Assembly: GCF_000237925.1 (NCBI RefSeq)
Contig: NW_017386025.1
Coordinates: 620,001 to 684,000, forward strand
Length of the DNA stretch: 64,000 bases
Reading direction: 5' to 3'
Source of the DNA: Schistosoma mansoni
Lineage: Eukaryota; Platyhelminthes; Trematoda; Strigeidida; Schistosomatidae
Below are positions 31,691-45,114 of the stretch, piece by piece (within the stretch, counting starts at the first letter, position 1; each line of letters starts with the position of its first letter). The notes below the pieces were generated by a model that saw only the letters and a list, made by a program, of their open reading frames with translations, was not told where the DNA came from and made no database searches. The position numbers were made by a program, and so were the translations under genes.

Positions 31691-34440
31691 CTATACTCAA
31701 ATTAGTTCCTGATAAATAGTTACAAAAATACTGGTTCCTACCGTCATTCTATCCTAAATTAGGTAAATATTTGGATAGAGACTCGGGACAGTGTATTTAG
31801 TGATGAAGTATTATAGAAATTTTTCTGATAATATGCACTATTAATGGTCTCACTGAAATATAGTACGATAGGTGGATATACCACAAGCATATTAGTATTG
31901 TAGAACCTTTTCAAGACTGTCTTCTAAATTATCGTGTAACAGTGATAGCGGTTAGTATTATTCTACACAAATTTTCTCTTACACAGTAACATTCAAGTTC
32001 TAAGTACTCAACAAAAGCATACACTATTTGGTGTTTTTATTTTTAAAAATGTATGGGTGAAATGAAATAACTATGTTTGAATTTTGAACCGAATTCCACT
32101 CGAAACTTGATAATCGGAGCATTGGTTAGTTGATTTTCTACTATACTATATTTCTATGAATCACACCTCAATCTCAGAATACTTGGAGCTGACAAATGCT
32201 TTGTGATTTTGAATATTTTCTAGGCTCGCAATCTGACTCTATTATGAACGAATCATGAACATAAGTCCTCTGTTTCATTTCGTTTATTCTGCTTAGGTAA
32301 TAATAAAAACACACGAATTAAGTTGGAAGAATTTCTTTCAGACATTCTTTTATGCAGACGAATGGATTCTATGAATCCTTTTGAGTTAAATGTAAAACCT
32401 TAGACTAACCTATTACTACTATATCACGAAAGTAAGAAGTCTGTGTTCTTGTCTGAAGTCTAAGTCTATTTACGTTCTGTTCCACATCACCTAATCCATG
32501 TGGATTGTAGATGTGAAATCGAAAAGGCGAGCGTGCCGAATCAATGGGTGATATGTGACTTGATCTTTAAAAGCATGAAAGAGAACCAAGTAAGTATTCA
32601 GACGTATACGCACTTGCATACACACAAGCATAAAGCATGTTCAAGGTTAAGTGTAAATGAATGGTAAGGTCAAATAGGTGACAAGACAAATAGAAAGATT
32701 AGAATGATTTATCAGTCCAAAGGTTAGAACAAATGACGCAGGAGTGTGATAACAATGGTTCGCTACAGTTTCTTCAGTTAATGTCGATTCGTGGTGAGAA
32801 TTGACCTCAGTTATTTTATGCAAAACCCTTATGTTGTAACGGTCCGCATGGAATATGTCAATAGACCTCTTAAAATAGACATAATACTAGTGGCATTTAT
32901 GTTTGAATCTTTGTCACTGCTGTTACGGAATAGATTACTCAAAAATTCAATCAAAATAAATCAGGCAGATATTTTCTAAAATTGCCAATTTGAAATTTAT
33001 TTGACTGTATGAGTAAACTTACCATACGAGCTCCTAAAACTTGTAGTATTACTGATTCTTAAGGACATCCCTAGATTCCTCATAAATACACACACTTCAC
33101 AATGTCATTGTTGGTCGGATTACGGTTGTCAAATCAAAGGATACCTAATATTCCCAAGTGTTGAAGAATGGATTAGAGTTTTCATAGAACAGTGGGTAAT
33201 AATTATATGTTTATGCTCCGTTATTTCACTCAGTTTGCGAATCCATCAACGTAGCTAATACGTAATAACCTGTAAGCGACGATTGGTATGACACCGTATT
33301 TAAATCAAAATTAATTCTTCACAATAGTGTTGAGGCTACTAATCGCTCACGTCTCATACATGCACAATGAAGCTATTCAGGAATTAATGTGTAGCAAGCC
33401 CATCCAACTACTGTATTATTTGTGTGCTCTCTGTAATCCTAACATTTAACCCACTGTAAATTTATGTGTGAGTCTGATTGAGCGCTATGTCTGCACATCA
33501 ATCCTTAATCTGTTCTCTCATTGGTTGTAAACAAGGACAATCAATAATTTATCCACAATCCATTAACACTCAAAAATATATATGGATTTTTAACACTCAC
33601 ACACACACACTTGTTTTCCCGGTGTGCTTGCTATCTGTACGCTTGTGGATTTTACCGAGCTTCAACAACAAACTATCTCTATAACTGGTGTTCAGGCTTT
33701 TGAATAATCTCGAGTAAACCCGTAATTCTACTAGGAGATTTAGCCTGCAGTAAATATTCAGTTAGCGGGATATTATTTATTTATTGGAGTCAGATATAGA
33801 GGAATTAATCCTCTACAAAAAATGTTTTTAGTATTTATTGTTTAAATAATTAATGGTTAATTTCATTCGAACGAACAAACTTATCTGAGCCTGAAATATA
33901 AGTAGTGTTATACGATTTGGCTGTGAATAATAACCGAATTCGATAAACCATTATTAATGTGAGTGATATACTAATTAACCCTAGCTCGAATATCTGGGGG
34001 GGGGGGTGCATAATTCTTCTTGTAGTTTTATTCGTCCTTGATTATCGACCTTTAATATGTGCTAGATCAGACCTAGAAATTATTTTACACAGATCTGTTA
34101 ACTCCGCTTTATTATGTTTTAATAGATATTCATGGTATATGATCTTTTGCTGAAATTCAGATAACCGAAAATTCTTAGACTACTTTATCGTAAAACTAAG
34201 GGATCTATGTTTTTGTCTGAAATATAAGAAAATATATTAACTTTCTGTTTAACATCTTCCCCTAATCTCCTACGTAGATTATCGAATTTTAAATTCTATT
34301 CACTCAGATAAAATAAAGCGTAAAATACTGAAACTGGCAACTTAGTCACAAACTGATTTTCCATCTGGATTAAGACTACTCTAATATGTTTGATGAAAAG
34401 TATTACTAATCGGTTTTTTCAATATCTACTAACAAATATT
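31691..34440. other. Gene-less AT-rich stretch
   Basis: No exon chain or known repeat seen. Contains a (CA)n run at 33597-33612 and a G10 run near 33996-34006. Short open frames (32791-32979, 33478-33684, 33959-34153) show no family motif. Confidence 0.4.
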
Positions 34441-34444
34441 GTAA

Positions 34445-34735
34445 GTTTTAATAGTTGAGATCATGAATCAATTGAAGTTGGACCACCATGGAAAACCTGG
34501 AAGTACTGGGCGGCCGTTTCGTCCTATTATTGGACTCCGCGGCAGTGCGCGTCCACGATCCCGCCCCGCGAGATTCGAACCTAGAACCTATCAGTTTCGC
34601 GCGCGAGCGCTTAACCACTAGACCACTGAGCCGGCCGGCATCTAACGGTGTTAATGTCTGACTTCAACCGATCCGCGAAATTGAGCGACACATCCACATT
34701 CACTCGACTAGCCCAAGGTTCATCTTAATATTTCA
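34445..34735 (-). mobile_element. Hammerhead retroposon, full tRNA head, inactive ribozyme (copy E3)
   Basis: Minus strand: a leader, tRNA-like head (ccggctcagtggtctagtgg box A region near 34613-34632; box B near 34570), ribozyme region 34493-34538, then the tail. The ribozyme core reads CCGCGGA where CTGANGA is required, and the cut triplet is GCC, so it cannot self-cleave. Confidence 0.8.
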
Positions 34736-34739
34736 ATAT

Positions 34740-37225
34740 AAATGATTTTAAACGAGCTTTAGCTTATGCTAAATTTTGTCAATTTTTCTACAGTTTAGAC
34801 TTCATTTCTTACTAAAATTTCATTCACCTATTAACTATACAGTTTGGTTTTTCCCGTAATATTACTCAGTAGGATATTTACATATTTTTTTCTAAACATT
34901 TATAACTTCAAATATAATATAAGTTGGAAGATACATTCAAATTTTCTTTAAACTTATGATTCATTGACCTTAGTTTGGATTTCATAAACATTCATCTTAT
35001 GTAGGTCAAACATTCTCGAATTGTTTATCTGAAGTTAAAATCTAAAATTCTTTACCATATACTAACAAACTTCATATCCATTCGTTTAAATAGCTATCAA
35101 CACTAAAAGGTTATATGCACCAAGTAGAAAAATATTAATATTCTATATGAAAGAAACAATTTTTCCTTATTTCAGTTAATTGATTTCAACAAACTTTATG
35201 TTGGAATTTATTTACAAACAAACTATTGACATTTGAACAAAGTTCAATAAAACACAAAGTTTTTGTTCAACTTTCAAATAAACAAATATATACATGAAAG
35301 ATGAGATGTAGAGTGAGTCATTTTTGGCGTAATACAGTGATTAAACTGTACAGATAACCTTGAAAGATTTTCCAATCAACCAGAAAGCAATATTTATGGA
35401 ACTCTTAATGATATACAGTAGTATTATAACGGTGTATGAACAGTTTTGACATGAATCATAAGCCCCTTACTGGTAATTTATCATAGTAGATGGAAATATG
35501 CTAAAGTTACATATTAGAAGTTTGATTAGTGTTACGATTTAAAGTTAGAATTACGAATAACGGTTAAGATTGAGCTTTAGGAGAGTTACAATTAAGAGTG
35601 TTAGAGTGAAGGGTGTTAAGGTTAGTAGTTTTAATTTCGAAGTATAAATAGAGTGGTAGAGTAGCTTTTGTCCATAAAACCACTGATTTTTAGCTTCACT
35701 AACATGAAGTTCTCTCAAATATAATTTTGATCAGGAATGTGTTCTGTTGTAATTTAACTTATTCGCTGTGTCACATTCTCTGTATGGCTGCATAAAGGAC
35801 ATCTTAATCAGTTTTAAGCATTTTAGGAACTAGATCTAAACAATTTTTACTTAGTTTTTAACAACATACTTGGTATCCTTCACTGAGCTCCGAATTTCGA
35901 GCAGAGATCCAAGAAGAACTCTTCCAAGGCTGACTGGTTCACTGGAAATCGTCCATATAATCAGTTTTGCTAGAGTGATTAACCGATAAAACTGGACCAG
36001 GTTCTTACCATGTTACAAGCTGGTTAAAGCAAACAATGTAGATGAATGTATTCCAATTCAGTATCTTGAACACTGTATATTCATTTAAAGACCGAAATTA
36101 CTCGGTTGAGCTCCAAATGAGGTTGCTGTTGCCCAGTCCTGATGATTCTCAAATAAGAACATCGTTAACATCTGGTTTTCAGTGTTCCTTCAGTTGGTTT
36201 CTGTCTGTAATAAATAATAATCCTTAATATGTGGTTTTTTATTAATTCTACTTTGTATTCGGCCGTGATTCTGTAATTTCGTACTGAAATACATTCGATC
36301 GTCTGCACTTGTGTTTTCATTCACTACAGTGGTAGTAAGAAATATTAGTTATAAACAATATGATTCTAGAAAAACGGATAAATTCTTGAAGTTTTAAGTA
36401 TAGGATAGCTTTAAAACGTAACATCTACGGGACAACATTAGGTGGCTGCATCATTGCTATCGCGACTGATTTCCAGATATTTATTACCCAACATTTTCAA
36501 CTACAGTGCACAATAATCTTTTGAAGTACCTACTGGTCATTTAATATGAAATCTTTTTACAAACATCATCAAAAGTATGCAATATGCTCTTTTATTCATT
36601 CACTTTTAAAAAGAGATTAATAAATCGAAATGTCTAATATATCTAAATATGCGTATTGGAATTTCAGTGTGAAATGATTTTGGTCGAAAAAGTAAAGTAA
36701 GCTGAAGGAATGTTGGGTTGTCATTTTATTTCAGACTGAACATTTAATCATCTTCCTTCTATTTCGTTTATGATCAAACTGAAAACAAATGTGTTTGTGT
36801 TTAACGAAGTTCTCTAGTTAGATCTTAAGATAAACAAAATCTTAAGTAAATCGAAGTAAAAATATAGTCTCCTTTTTCACAGTGATTCACCAATTAATGT
36901 TGGTTAATGGTTTAATGATGTTTGAATCTCATCGACTGATCAAATGAATAAAGTAAGATGAAAAGATAATTTACACAACACACTAACTATAAGCAAATCA
37001 TGATATAAACTATAAAATCTAGCGATCTTCAGAAAATCCTTACGATAATAATAATATAAATCACTCGCTCACTAGTGACTAACTTCAAGAGTTAATTTTA
37101 TCAGCCCTAGGGAGAATCAGTAACCAGTGTAGTTAAATCGTGTAGCGTGTTAGGTAACGACTGTAATAGGAGATGATTGTCCAATACAGTGAAGTTATTG
37201 AAGTTGGAAAAATAAACTATTGGAA
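34740..37225. other. Gene-less AT-rich stretch
   Basis: Nothing recognised. 35520-35640 has loose gttag-rich text but no regular repeat. Confidence 0.4.
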
Positions 37226-37395
37226 ACTGAATAACTGGTCTAAAGATTAAGTTCTCGCTATGAAACATGAATGTCATGTATTCGATCTCTAATGCGGTCG
37301 TTGATAAACGAACCTGAAGAGTCGCAAACTAGGATGAAACAACTGTCCAGTGTCTCGTCATTATTAAATGATTATCTAGCTAAGATTAGTTCGTA
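37225..37395 (+). mobile_element. Hammerhead retroposon, old decayed copy
   Basis: Text ctgaagagtcgcaaactaggatgaaac...gtccagtg (37315-37355) is a mutated hammerhead: helix II base pair lost and GAAA context changed. Flanking tail barely recognisable. Confidence 0.55.
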
Positions 37396-37902
37396 ATGTA
37401 AACTATAAAGTTCGCAATGTACACAAACCTCTTACATTAAGACTGAAACCAGTTAGGTAACTATTAAGGACTAGTGATCACCAAACAATTATGTCTTTTT
37501 GATTTCGAAAGCCTCATCAATGGGCATCCACGACATCATATGGCGTGAAACCTAACGCTTTCAAATCTCATAACTAGAGAACAGTTAAACCACAAAATTG
37601 GAGTTAAAGTTTCTAACTATAGCCTGTTTACTTTACCCATTAACATGCATCGAAAATATCACGATTTCATTCTTGACAACTTTTTCCTTGTCAATCTTGA
37701 TGCATTTCTATTATTTAATATGATGTTTAACTTTATAGGAATTGTTATTCATATACTTGAATGTTAGTTGAAGGTAATTTGCTTCTAACCAATCGTTTTA
37801 ATAAACATACTTGTTAATTTTATATAAGTATGCAGTCTAAATGAGATGTTTTACACTAACTGTTGTCATGATTCGATTAAACAGTTTCACAATTTTTTTT
37901 CA

Positions 37903-38060
37903 TAGTTGAAATCATGAGTCAATTGAAGCTAAACCACCATGGAAAACCTAGAAGCACTGGACGGCCGTTTCGTCCTATTATAGGACTCCTCAGCAGTGCG
38001 TATCCACGATCCCGCCTCGCGAGATTCGAACCCAGGACCTACCAGTCTTGCGCTAGAGCA
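37903..38060 (-). mobile_element. Hammerhead retroposon with intact ribozyme (copy E4)
   Basis: Minus strand: box B (gggttcgaatctc, ~38023-38035), intact hammerhead 37954-37999, then the tail to 37903. The tRNA head is truncated at about 38060. About 730 bp upstream of the COLGALT start, on the opposite strand. Confidence 0.82.
37954..37999 (-). ncRNA. Hammerhead ribozyme, intact core
   Basis: Minus strand: gcactg, CTGAGGA, gtcc-loop-ggac, GAA plus A, acgg/ccgt, C, cagtgc. Same 46-nt layout as 969-1014 and 30592-30637; predicted cut between 37961 and 37960 region (after the C of GTC). Confidence 0.85.
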
Positions 38061-38504
38061 CTTAGCCGATAAGTATTGTGTGTCCAGACCAAACCAAACA
38101 GTCAAATAGAAAAAAATCTCTATTCAACGACAAACAAACTTATAAGTTATTTTGAATGCAACTAATAATAGAACAGGAAAATCTTTGACTAACTAGTTAT
38201 TTTCAGCACATAATATCAGGCTAAATTCTGACCGGCATGTCATGTTTCACTGTTTCCTTTATTGAATAAATTCATTGATAAGGAAAATTATATCTCCCAA
38301 TACTAATCGAATAGATTGGATAAAGGTGATTAGTCACGACTGACTTTTTCAGTAATTCTTTTATTTGTCTAGATAAAAAGTAAAATGTGTATATAATATA
38401 CTTTGTTTGTTATTTGTATGCCAATACATGTATGCCAAACGATTGGCAATTTTCATTCAATTCTTACTAAATGCACAGAATATTTGTATGAACATAAGGC
38501 TATA

Positions 38505-38600
38505 TCCAGGCAATACGCACAGTATGCACATATACCAATAAGAGACTGACCAGTTGCAGTCCTAACACATCAATGGGAACATTTAAACAAACAATACCAA
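38505..38600 (+). repeat. Sm-alpha-like SINE, 3' body fragment
   Basis: Shares 'caatacgcacagtatgcacatatacc' -type text with 30005-30110 in the opposite orientation. No head or ribozyme. Confidence 0.65.
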
Positions 38601-38786
38601 GTGAATATAAATCTTATTGGTTTATACAATGTGCAAAGAAAATCGATCATTTCCCCTCATAATAGGATAAAACTAACATACTGTCTGATGAGAGAAATTA
38701 TTTTTACTTCAGAAAGATTTTTAAAAGGAAGTTGTTCTATTCCATCAAGACCCTATCGTTAACACTTTTTAACAATCCATATATAT

Positions 38787-41700
38787 ATGAGTAAGAAAAG
38801 TCATCGTCATCATCAAAATACTGAAAGAACTACCTTTCAAAAATTATTAACCAAAGGTAAATCTCATAAATCTAATACAAAGATAATTACAATTCAACAG
38901 CCAAATAATTCTGATATAAATCAGAAAACTTTCGAACAAAAAAAAGTGAAAGTTATCTCTCGGAAGTTTCATTACATCATGAATAAAAGATTTCTATTAT
39001 CTTGTTTATTAATATTATTCTTTTATTTATGTATTGTATTAATCAAATCTACAATTCTTGAAGATAAATTCAATCATGATGAGAATGAGAGCAATGAAAA
39101 ACTATCCAATTCATTATATATGACATTAAGTTCTAATAGAGAGATCAATGATCAAGATATCAGTCATGAATTAAATAATGAATATGATTTACAACAGAAA
39201 ATATCTTTATTGAAAAATTTAAATCGTTTAATGCCAACATTATGTATTGGTGTATTAGTTCGTAATAAAGCACATACATTACCATATTTCTTAAATGGTA
39301 TAGAAAATCAACAATATCCAACGAAACGTATTACACTTATCTTTTATGTTGATAATACCATTGATTCAAGTGAGATAATATTAAATGAGTGGATTCAATG
39401 TAATAAAGATAAATATCATAGAATAATTTTAGAGGTTAATACAACTAAGTCCGAATATGAACATTTGAGTAAAATGTGGACTCTAGATCATTATTTACAT
39501 GTTATAAGTTTACGTCAAAAATTATTAGATGAAGCACGTAATATCTGGGCTGATTTTTATTTATCTATTGATGCTGATGTAATACTTATGAATCCATTAA
39601 CTATTGAACATTTAATAAATGTCATGCTTGATTCAACAATATCTACATCTAAATCCAATTTAAATCATAAAATTGATGAAAATATAATTATTTTGGCACC
39701 ATTGATGAATTGTACCTCATCTGAACATTATTCTAACTTTTGGGGTGCTATGTCTGAAGAAGGTTACTACCTACGTTCAGAGCATTATTTTGATATACAA
39801 AAACGTCGTATACAAGGTGTATATCCTGTAGCAATGGTACATTCAATATTTTTAGTAAATTTACAATTTTATCAATCTGAACAAATTGGTTATTCTCCTG
39901 CACCAATAAATTACACGGGACCAGTTGACGATATTATCATATTTTCTAGATCAGTACAACGTGCAGAAATTGATTTCTATTTAGATAATACACAGTTTTA
40001 TGGATATATTCCATCACCAGTTGAAGAACAAGATCTTGGATTATATTCAAAAGATTTAAATAATGCATGGCTTTTACGTGAACAAGATTTATTTGTTCAT
40101 TTACGTTTACAAGCAATTATTGATCAAGAGGATAAACAAAGAGTTATGCCTTCAGAATGTTTATTAAATATTGCTGAAAATCAATTACCGAAATCAAATA
40201 AATTAAATTTTGATGAAATTTATTTTATTAATTTATTGAGACGTCCAGATCGTCGACAAAAAATGGAATATATGCTTCATCAATTAGGTATAAATGCTAA
40301 ACATTATGCAGCTATTGATGGAAAAGATTTAACTATGAAACATTTTGATGAATTAGAAATTAAACAACTTCCAGGTTATACAGATCCTTATCATAATCGA
40401 TCGTTGAAATTTGGAGAAATTGGTTGCTTTTTAAGTCATTATAATATATGGATTGTATGTTGACTTTTGTCATTTATTTTGTTAATAATTTACAATAACC
40501 CCTTCATGTCATTTTATATGATAAGTGTATTTATAGTACCAGACTAAGGAATACAGTATAGATTTATATCTTTTAAACTATAGCTTTAGTGATAAACTCG
40601 TTTCATTTGTTTATTTATTTAATCAAACACATAAACATTGGTACAATAGGGCATCACACTTCGTCATTTGATTTGTGTGAAAGCTGGAATACTACCCGGG
40701 AGCCCAAACCGAAGCAGGTGGTTTATATAAGTGGCCACCCCACCAGCCTTTGGCCTAGAGGCTTAATTCACAAGGCAGTGGAGCAACATAAGGAGATGAG
40801 GTCTGATGGTAGTCGGTGATTAGCAATAGGTTCATACGTCATTTGTTCCATCAGGATCCTGGAGCCCATGTGCACCATTGGTTTGGAATCAGGGTTTTCC
40901 AACACTCCTAGGTAAACTTTCCGTGTCCACCAACCCGGTTAAAGCTCTAAACAGTCGCTTTTTGTTCTCTCAATTTCATAAACAAGACCCTTGTCGCGAG
41001 AAGGCATTGAGGAGGACTTTCCTGGCAGAGGCTATATACACGTAGCCATATGAGAGCATTTCGAGAGGAAGAGCGGACTCTCTCCACCTTTGGTCATACC
41101 AAGGCATTCGGGGGCTACTTAAACATAGAAATCGTAAACATTTCTTTTTCAAAATCGTTAGATGGTAAAAATTATTTGTAATAATCTCATAGAAGCTGAG
41201 AAATGTTCAATATACATATTGTCAATAAGTGTTCTTGGTAAATTTTACAAATTGATGTATTTGTGTACTTTCTCATTCTTATCAGTCTGATTTCTAAACC
41301 ATTACTAACTTTGAGGCCTCTTCCAAAAGCTCGCAGAAATCAAAGTCGTTAGTTAATTTAATAAGTAACTTTTGGTTTTTTTTATCTCAACAACCCTTGA
41401 TTTTTCGGTCAGCCTAAACAATTTTTTTTCGAGTTTGTATTTCCTGTTATGGTGGGAGTTTTGAGGTAGATTAGCAAATCAATATACCATATTTTCGGAA
41501 CTGAGACAAACAAATAATTATTACCTCAACTCTAAATATATTGAAATTAAAATCTTATAATGTCTCGGTTCAATTTTTTTTAAAATAAAGTGTTAATTTC
41601 GTAGTACAGAACATATGAAATAATCTATCTTTGATAGATAAGGTTTTATGAAGCATTTATATTTATCATAACACGTCTTAATTCCAATGTACATGTACCT

Positions 41701-44018
41701 TTTCCCTTTAAAGGATAGATAAGCAGAAGAATATGTTCGGTGGTTAATAATATAAGATACAAATTAACAGAATTTATCAATAAGGTCATCTAAAAATGAA
41801 CTAAACCCAAGCAAAGTTCACATATAAATCGATAATATTCATGCTATTTGGTTGTGTAAGACCCTAGAGTTATTTCTCGATAAATTATGAATATACTCAC
41901 TAGTGAATTGCTTCAAAATAGATTTGCTGGAGTTCTAGTGAGAACCTGTGACCAATGGAGTTCAATCCCGTCTGTTATGAGGCAGTTACTCACTGAAGGC
42001 AATGGTGGACGGTCGCGCAATATCATGGATTGATTGAAGTCAAACAATAACGCCGTTGGATACCCACTCAATGGTCTAGAGGTTAAGCGTTTGAGCGCGA
42101 GACTGAAGGTCCTGAGTTCAAGTCCGTCATGCAGGATCATGGATGCGCACTTTTGAGGAGTCGCATACTAGGACGAAACAGCCTCCCAATGTTTCCAGGT
42201 TTTCAATGGTGGTCTAACATTGATCCACTGATGATATCAATCTAAATCATGAATATGAAATTTCTTATAACTGTACAAAATTTTAATTTTAATTAGTTTG
42301 TTTATACGAGAGTACATAATTAGTTAAAAAATGTGAAATTGTGTATTCATTTGATCAAAAATTCAACTGAACAGAACATAAATAAACATTAAGTAAACAA
42401 ATAGAATTCTGTCAAGATTCAAATTTTATTTTGATTTATCATCAATAGAATGTCAATAATCAGATGCGATAATCTGAAATTTATTCCGTCTAATCTTATG
42501 GTTAATATTCTAATATATCTATTTGTAAGTGAATTCAGTCAGTGATCTTTAGTGCTGTTATAGGTATGACGGCAATTATCACTTCCCGGTTACCCACACC
42601 ATGGAAGGGTTCTTCTAGAGATACCTGAGAAGGAAATTAGATTAGAAGTGGTCTTAGTGATCTGAGAGCGTGACCGCAGTGCCAAAGGGACATTTTCTTG
42701 AGGTCGGTCACACATGACCTTTATGTGGGGGATTTTTGACGTGTTAGCTCCGTTCTTCAAAGGACCTTACCGCCGGAGACGGATATCCGTGGGATTAGGT
42801 GAGATGTGCATTTTTAGGGTCGACCTTTTCTAACCCCACCCCTCCTTGTGGGAAGGCAGCATCGCTGTCATGCTGGTTGTCTGAAGGAAACACCTTACTG
42901 CTGTCACACCTCTGTACAGTCAGCAGTACGACTTCGCCTTCGGACCTTGGGTTTGCTGCTTTTAGTCTTACTGCTCTTCAACCGACCTGTCTGGCATGAT
43001 AGAGCCTTGAGGAACGATTGTTCCAGCCAGTATAGCTCGATTGGTTTGTCATGATAGGCAAGTCTGACCACCACGTCAAGATAACAGCAACGGTCAGGTG
43101 TAAGTGAATTACTTATAAAGTGCTAATTATTAACATTTATCTGAAGTTTTTTCTTTAGAACTTTCACCTTTTAAAGTGTGCATTATGATTTACTACAATT
43201 TTAAATGTATATTATATTATCATTTATTGTAATTTAATTAAGAATTTTTCATTTTCTTTCTGATCAACATTATCAATGCTTGTTTCATATGTTAGTTAAC
43301 TGACGACCTAATTATTCAGCCATGTATTTAATATCACTAAAAGAATCTGTTCGAACTAATAAAGAAACTTTATTAGTTCGAAACATGGAAATTCATAAAT
43401 GTATTCGTAAACTATTTGTATTTTTTGATGTTTAAAATCAATTTATATCCAGTGCTTCCAGGTTTTCCATAGTGGTCTAGCTTCAATTGACTCATGATCT
43501 CAACTATATTTGAATTGTTTTTTTTTATTATTATTTATTTCTAGGAAATGATCAATAATGGTTATAATCGTATATTAATTCTTGAAGATGATCTACGTTT
43601 TGCTCCTGCTTTTGTTCGTAATTTAAATAAAGTTATTAACGAAGCAGATGATAATGTTGCTAATTGGGATCTACTTTATATTGGTCGTAAAAGAATGTCA
43701 AAATCTGAGAAACGTGTACCAAATACAACTAGTTTAACTTATCCTGATTATACTTATTGGACACTTGGTTATATTTTAAATAGAAATGGTGCCGAGAAAT
43801 TATTAAAACAAAAACCTTTAAAAAAATTAATCGCTATTGATGAATATCTTCCAGTTATGTTTAATAAACATCCTAGAAAAGATTGGTTAGTTCAATTTGA
43901 ACCACGTGATTTAATTGCTTTATCCGCTGAACCATTATTAGTTGAACCACAAAGGTATACAGGTGAAAAACTTTATATATCTGATACAGAAGATTCAGAA
44001 ATTTTCTATACTACTTAA
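38787..44018 (+). CDS. COLGALT1: Procollagen galactosyltransferase (GT25 family)
   Basis: Transfers galactose from UDP-Gal to hydroxylysine of collagen in the ER. Two exons: 38787-40454 (556 codons) and 43545-44018 (157 aa plus stop), joined in phase 0 at GT 40455 / AG 43544; total 713 aa, longer than human COLGALT1 (622) because of its N-terminus. Residues 1-68 are basic, 69-88 are a membrane span (type II anchor). Residues 150-450 form the first GT module (TLCIGVLVRNKAHTLPYFL; D-A-D at 262-264). 475-575 is the GT25 module (IYFINLLRRPDRR, GEIGCFLSHYNIW, ILEDDLRF). It lacks the RDEL-type ER retrieval end of the vertebrate enzyme, ending IFYTT. AATAAA at 44061-44066. Orthology to COLGALT1 versus COLGALT2 is not decided. 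Confidence 0.93.
40607..41115 (-). mobile_element. ~520-bp retroposon, copy D (COLGALT intron)
   Basis: Older relative of copies A-C with many substitutions, tail at the left (tttatttatttaatc), gccccc end at 41115. Confidence 0.75.
41928..42245 (+). mobile_element. Hammerhead retroposon, older subfamily (COLGALT intron)
   Basis: Leader (agttctagtgagaacctg...), tRNA-like head (ctcaatggtctagaggttaag, ~42068-42088), decayed hammerhead with TTGAGGA core (first C lost) and a broken helix II, and tail. Same leader in inverted orientation at 45300-45410. Confidence 0.7.
42536..43098 (-). mobile_element. Short RTE-derived element: 5' UTR joined to the 3' tail
   Basis: 563 bp in the COLGALT intron, flanked by a perfect 12-bp duplication, tgtaagtgaatt (42524-42535 and 43099-43110). 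42552-43098 matches the RTE 5' region 63256-63800. The left 16 bp (cagtcagtgatc...) match the RTE's 3' (CAGT)n tail. Everything coding is missing. Confidence 0.85.
43448..43510 (+). repeat. Hammerhead-retroposon 3' product fragment
   Basis: Begins tccagtgcttccagg, that is, within two bases of the predicted ribozyme cut site, and carries the full tail. Lies 35 bp before COLGALT exon 2. Confidence 0.7.
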
Positions 44019-44099
44019 ATAATGTATATATATATAATGCTTCTTGTTAAATTACGCAATAATAAAATTATATTGTATATTTTCTTTAGAATTTGTACA

Positions 44100-44595
44100 T
44101 TCCTTAGTAGGATTTATTTCATTTTTATTTAAAACAAAACAATACAAAACATTGGCCATTGAAAATGGGAAGAAAACAAAAGACAGATGAATATACATTA
44201 AAAAAATAATTGTATCTTGTTTAGTTACTATAATATTTGAGTAAAATTCATGGTGTAACGAAGGAAATATTGACTTTTTTTAATTTGGCGGGTGATTTTT
44301 TACAGGGGGTTATAAAAATTAGAATTCCATTAGTATAAAATATACTTTTAAGAAAGTAGAAACAAAGAATTGAGATGAATGACATGAATTTCTTCTATTT
44401 CGTTAGCTTTATATCAGCTGATTGTAGTTTTTAACAGTAAAATTAGTTAAGTATGATTATTCATCATCTTGGTGGAGTGGTGATTTGTGTTATGACTTTA
44501 TAAAAGAAAGCCGTTGCCAACTCGTTATGATTTTATATCCGGCTTTTTATCACGTGAATTATCCACCAATCGAAATACGACTTGTCTAATCTTAA
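44100..44595. other. Non-coding stretch downstream of COLGALT
   Basis: Nothing recognised. Confidence 0.4.
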
Positions 44596-44860
44596 CACTG
44601 TCAAATCAATGATGTTCAACTGGTATGAGCATTCTAGCGTCCTTATTGGTTCCTTGTCCGCCTAGCCCTTCCAATTGAGTCCAAAAACACCAAATGCAGC
44701 TTCTGCCATGCGAATCGTTTATTTCAAGCATACTCGGTTTATATACCAGACAGACAGACTGCATCACACCATAAAATAGAAAATAATATTTGTACAAGAT
44801 CAGGCCAAATGTGGCTGTGAATGTGGGATGCAATAATCAATAAACTGAATATAATTTAGG
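44596..44860 (-). repeat. LTR-like dispersed repeat, copy 1
   Basis: Minus strand aligns with 57040-57260. Contains a TATA-like tatataaac and an AATAAA in the order expected of an LTR, but boundaries and duplications were not found. Confidence 0.5.
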
Positions 44861-45114
44861 GATAGTAATTCGTATAATAATAATCCATAGGTCAAAATGA
44901 AGCTTATAATAAGATGAATATATATAGATTAAATCTAGTCACTGAATAGTTATACAATAAGAATATATATAGAATAATCGTCCATTAATAGGTCCCCGAA
45001 GTTATCCGTACTTACTTCTTCACTAGGATATAACAATTTGAATAATTGTAATGAGATTGAAGAAATACTTTTTCAGTAGGTAAACTATTATATTTAGCAG
45101 TACAGGGTTGTGGA

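Noticed and set aside
36042-36227. Short open frames in AT-rich spacers (also 32791, 33959, 57919)
   Set aside because: Length and composition are as expected by chance; no family similarity or splice-linked neighbours.
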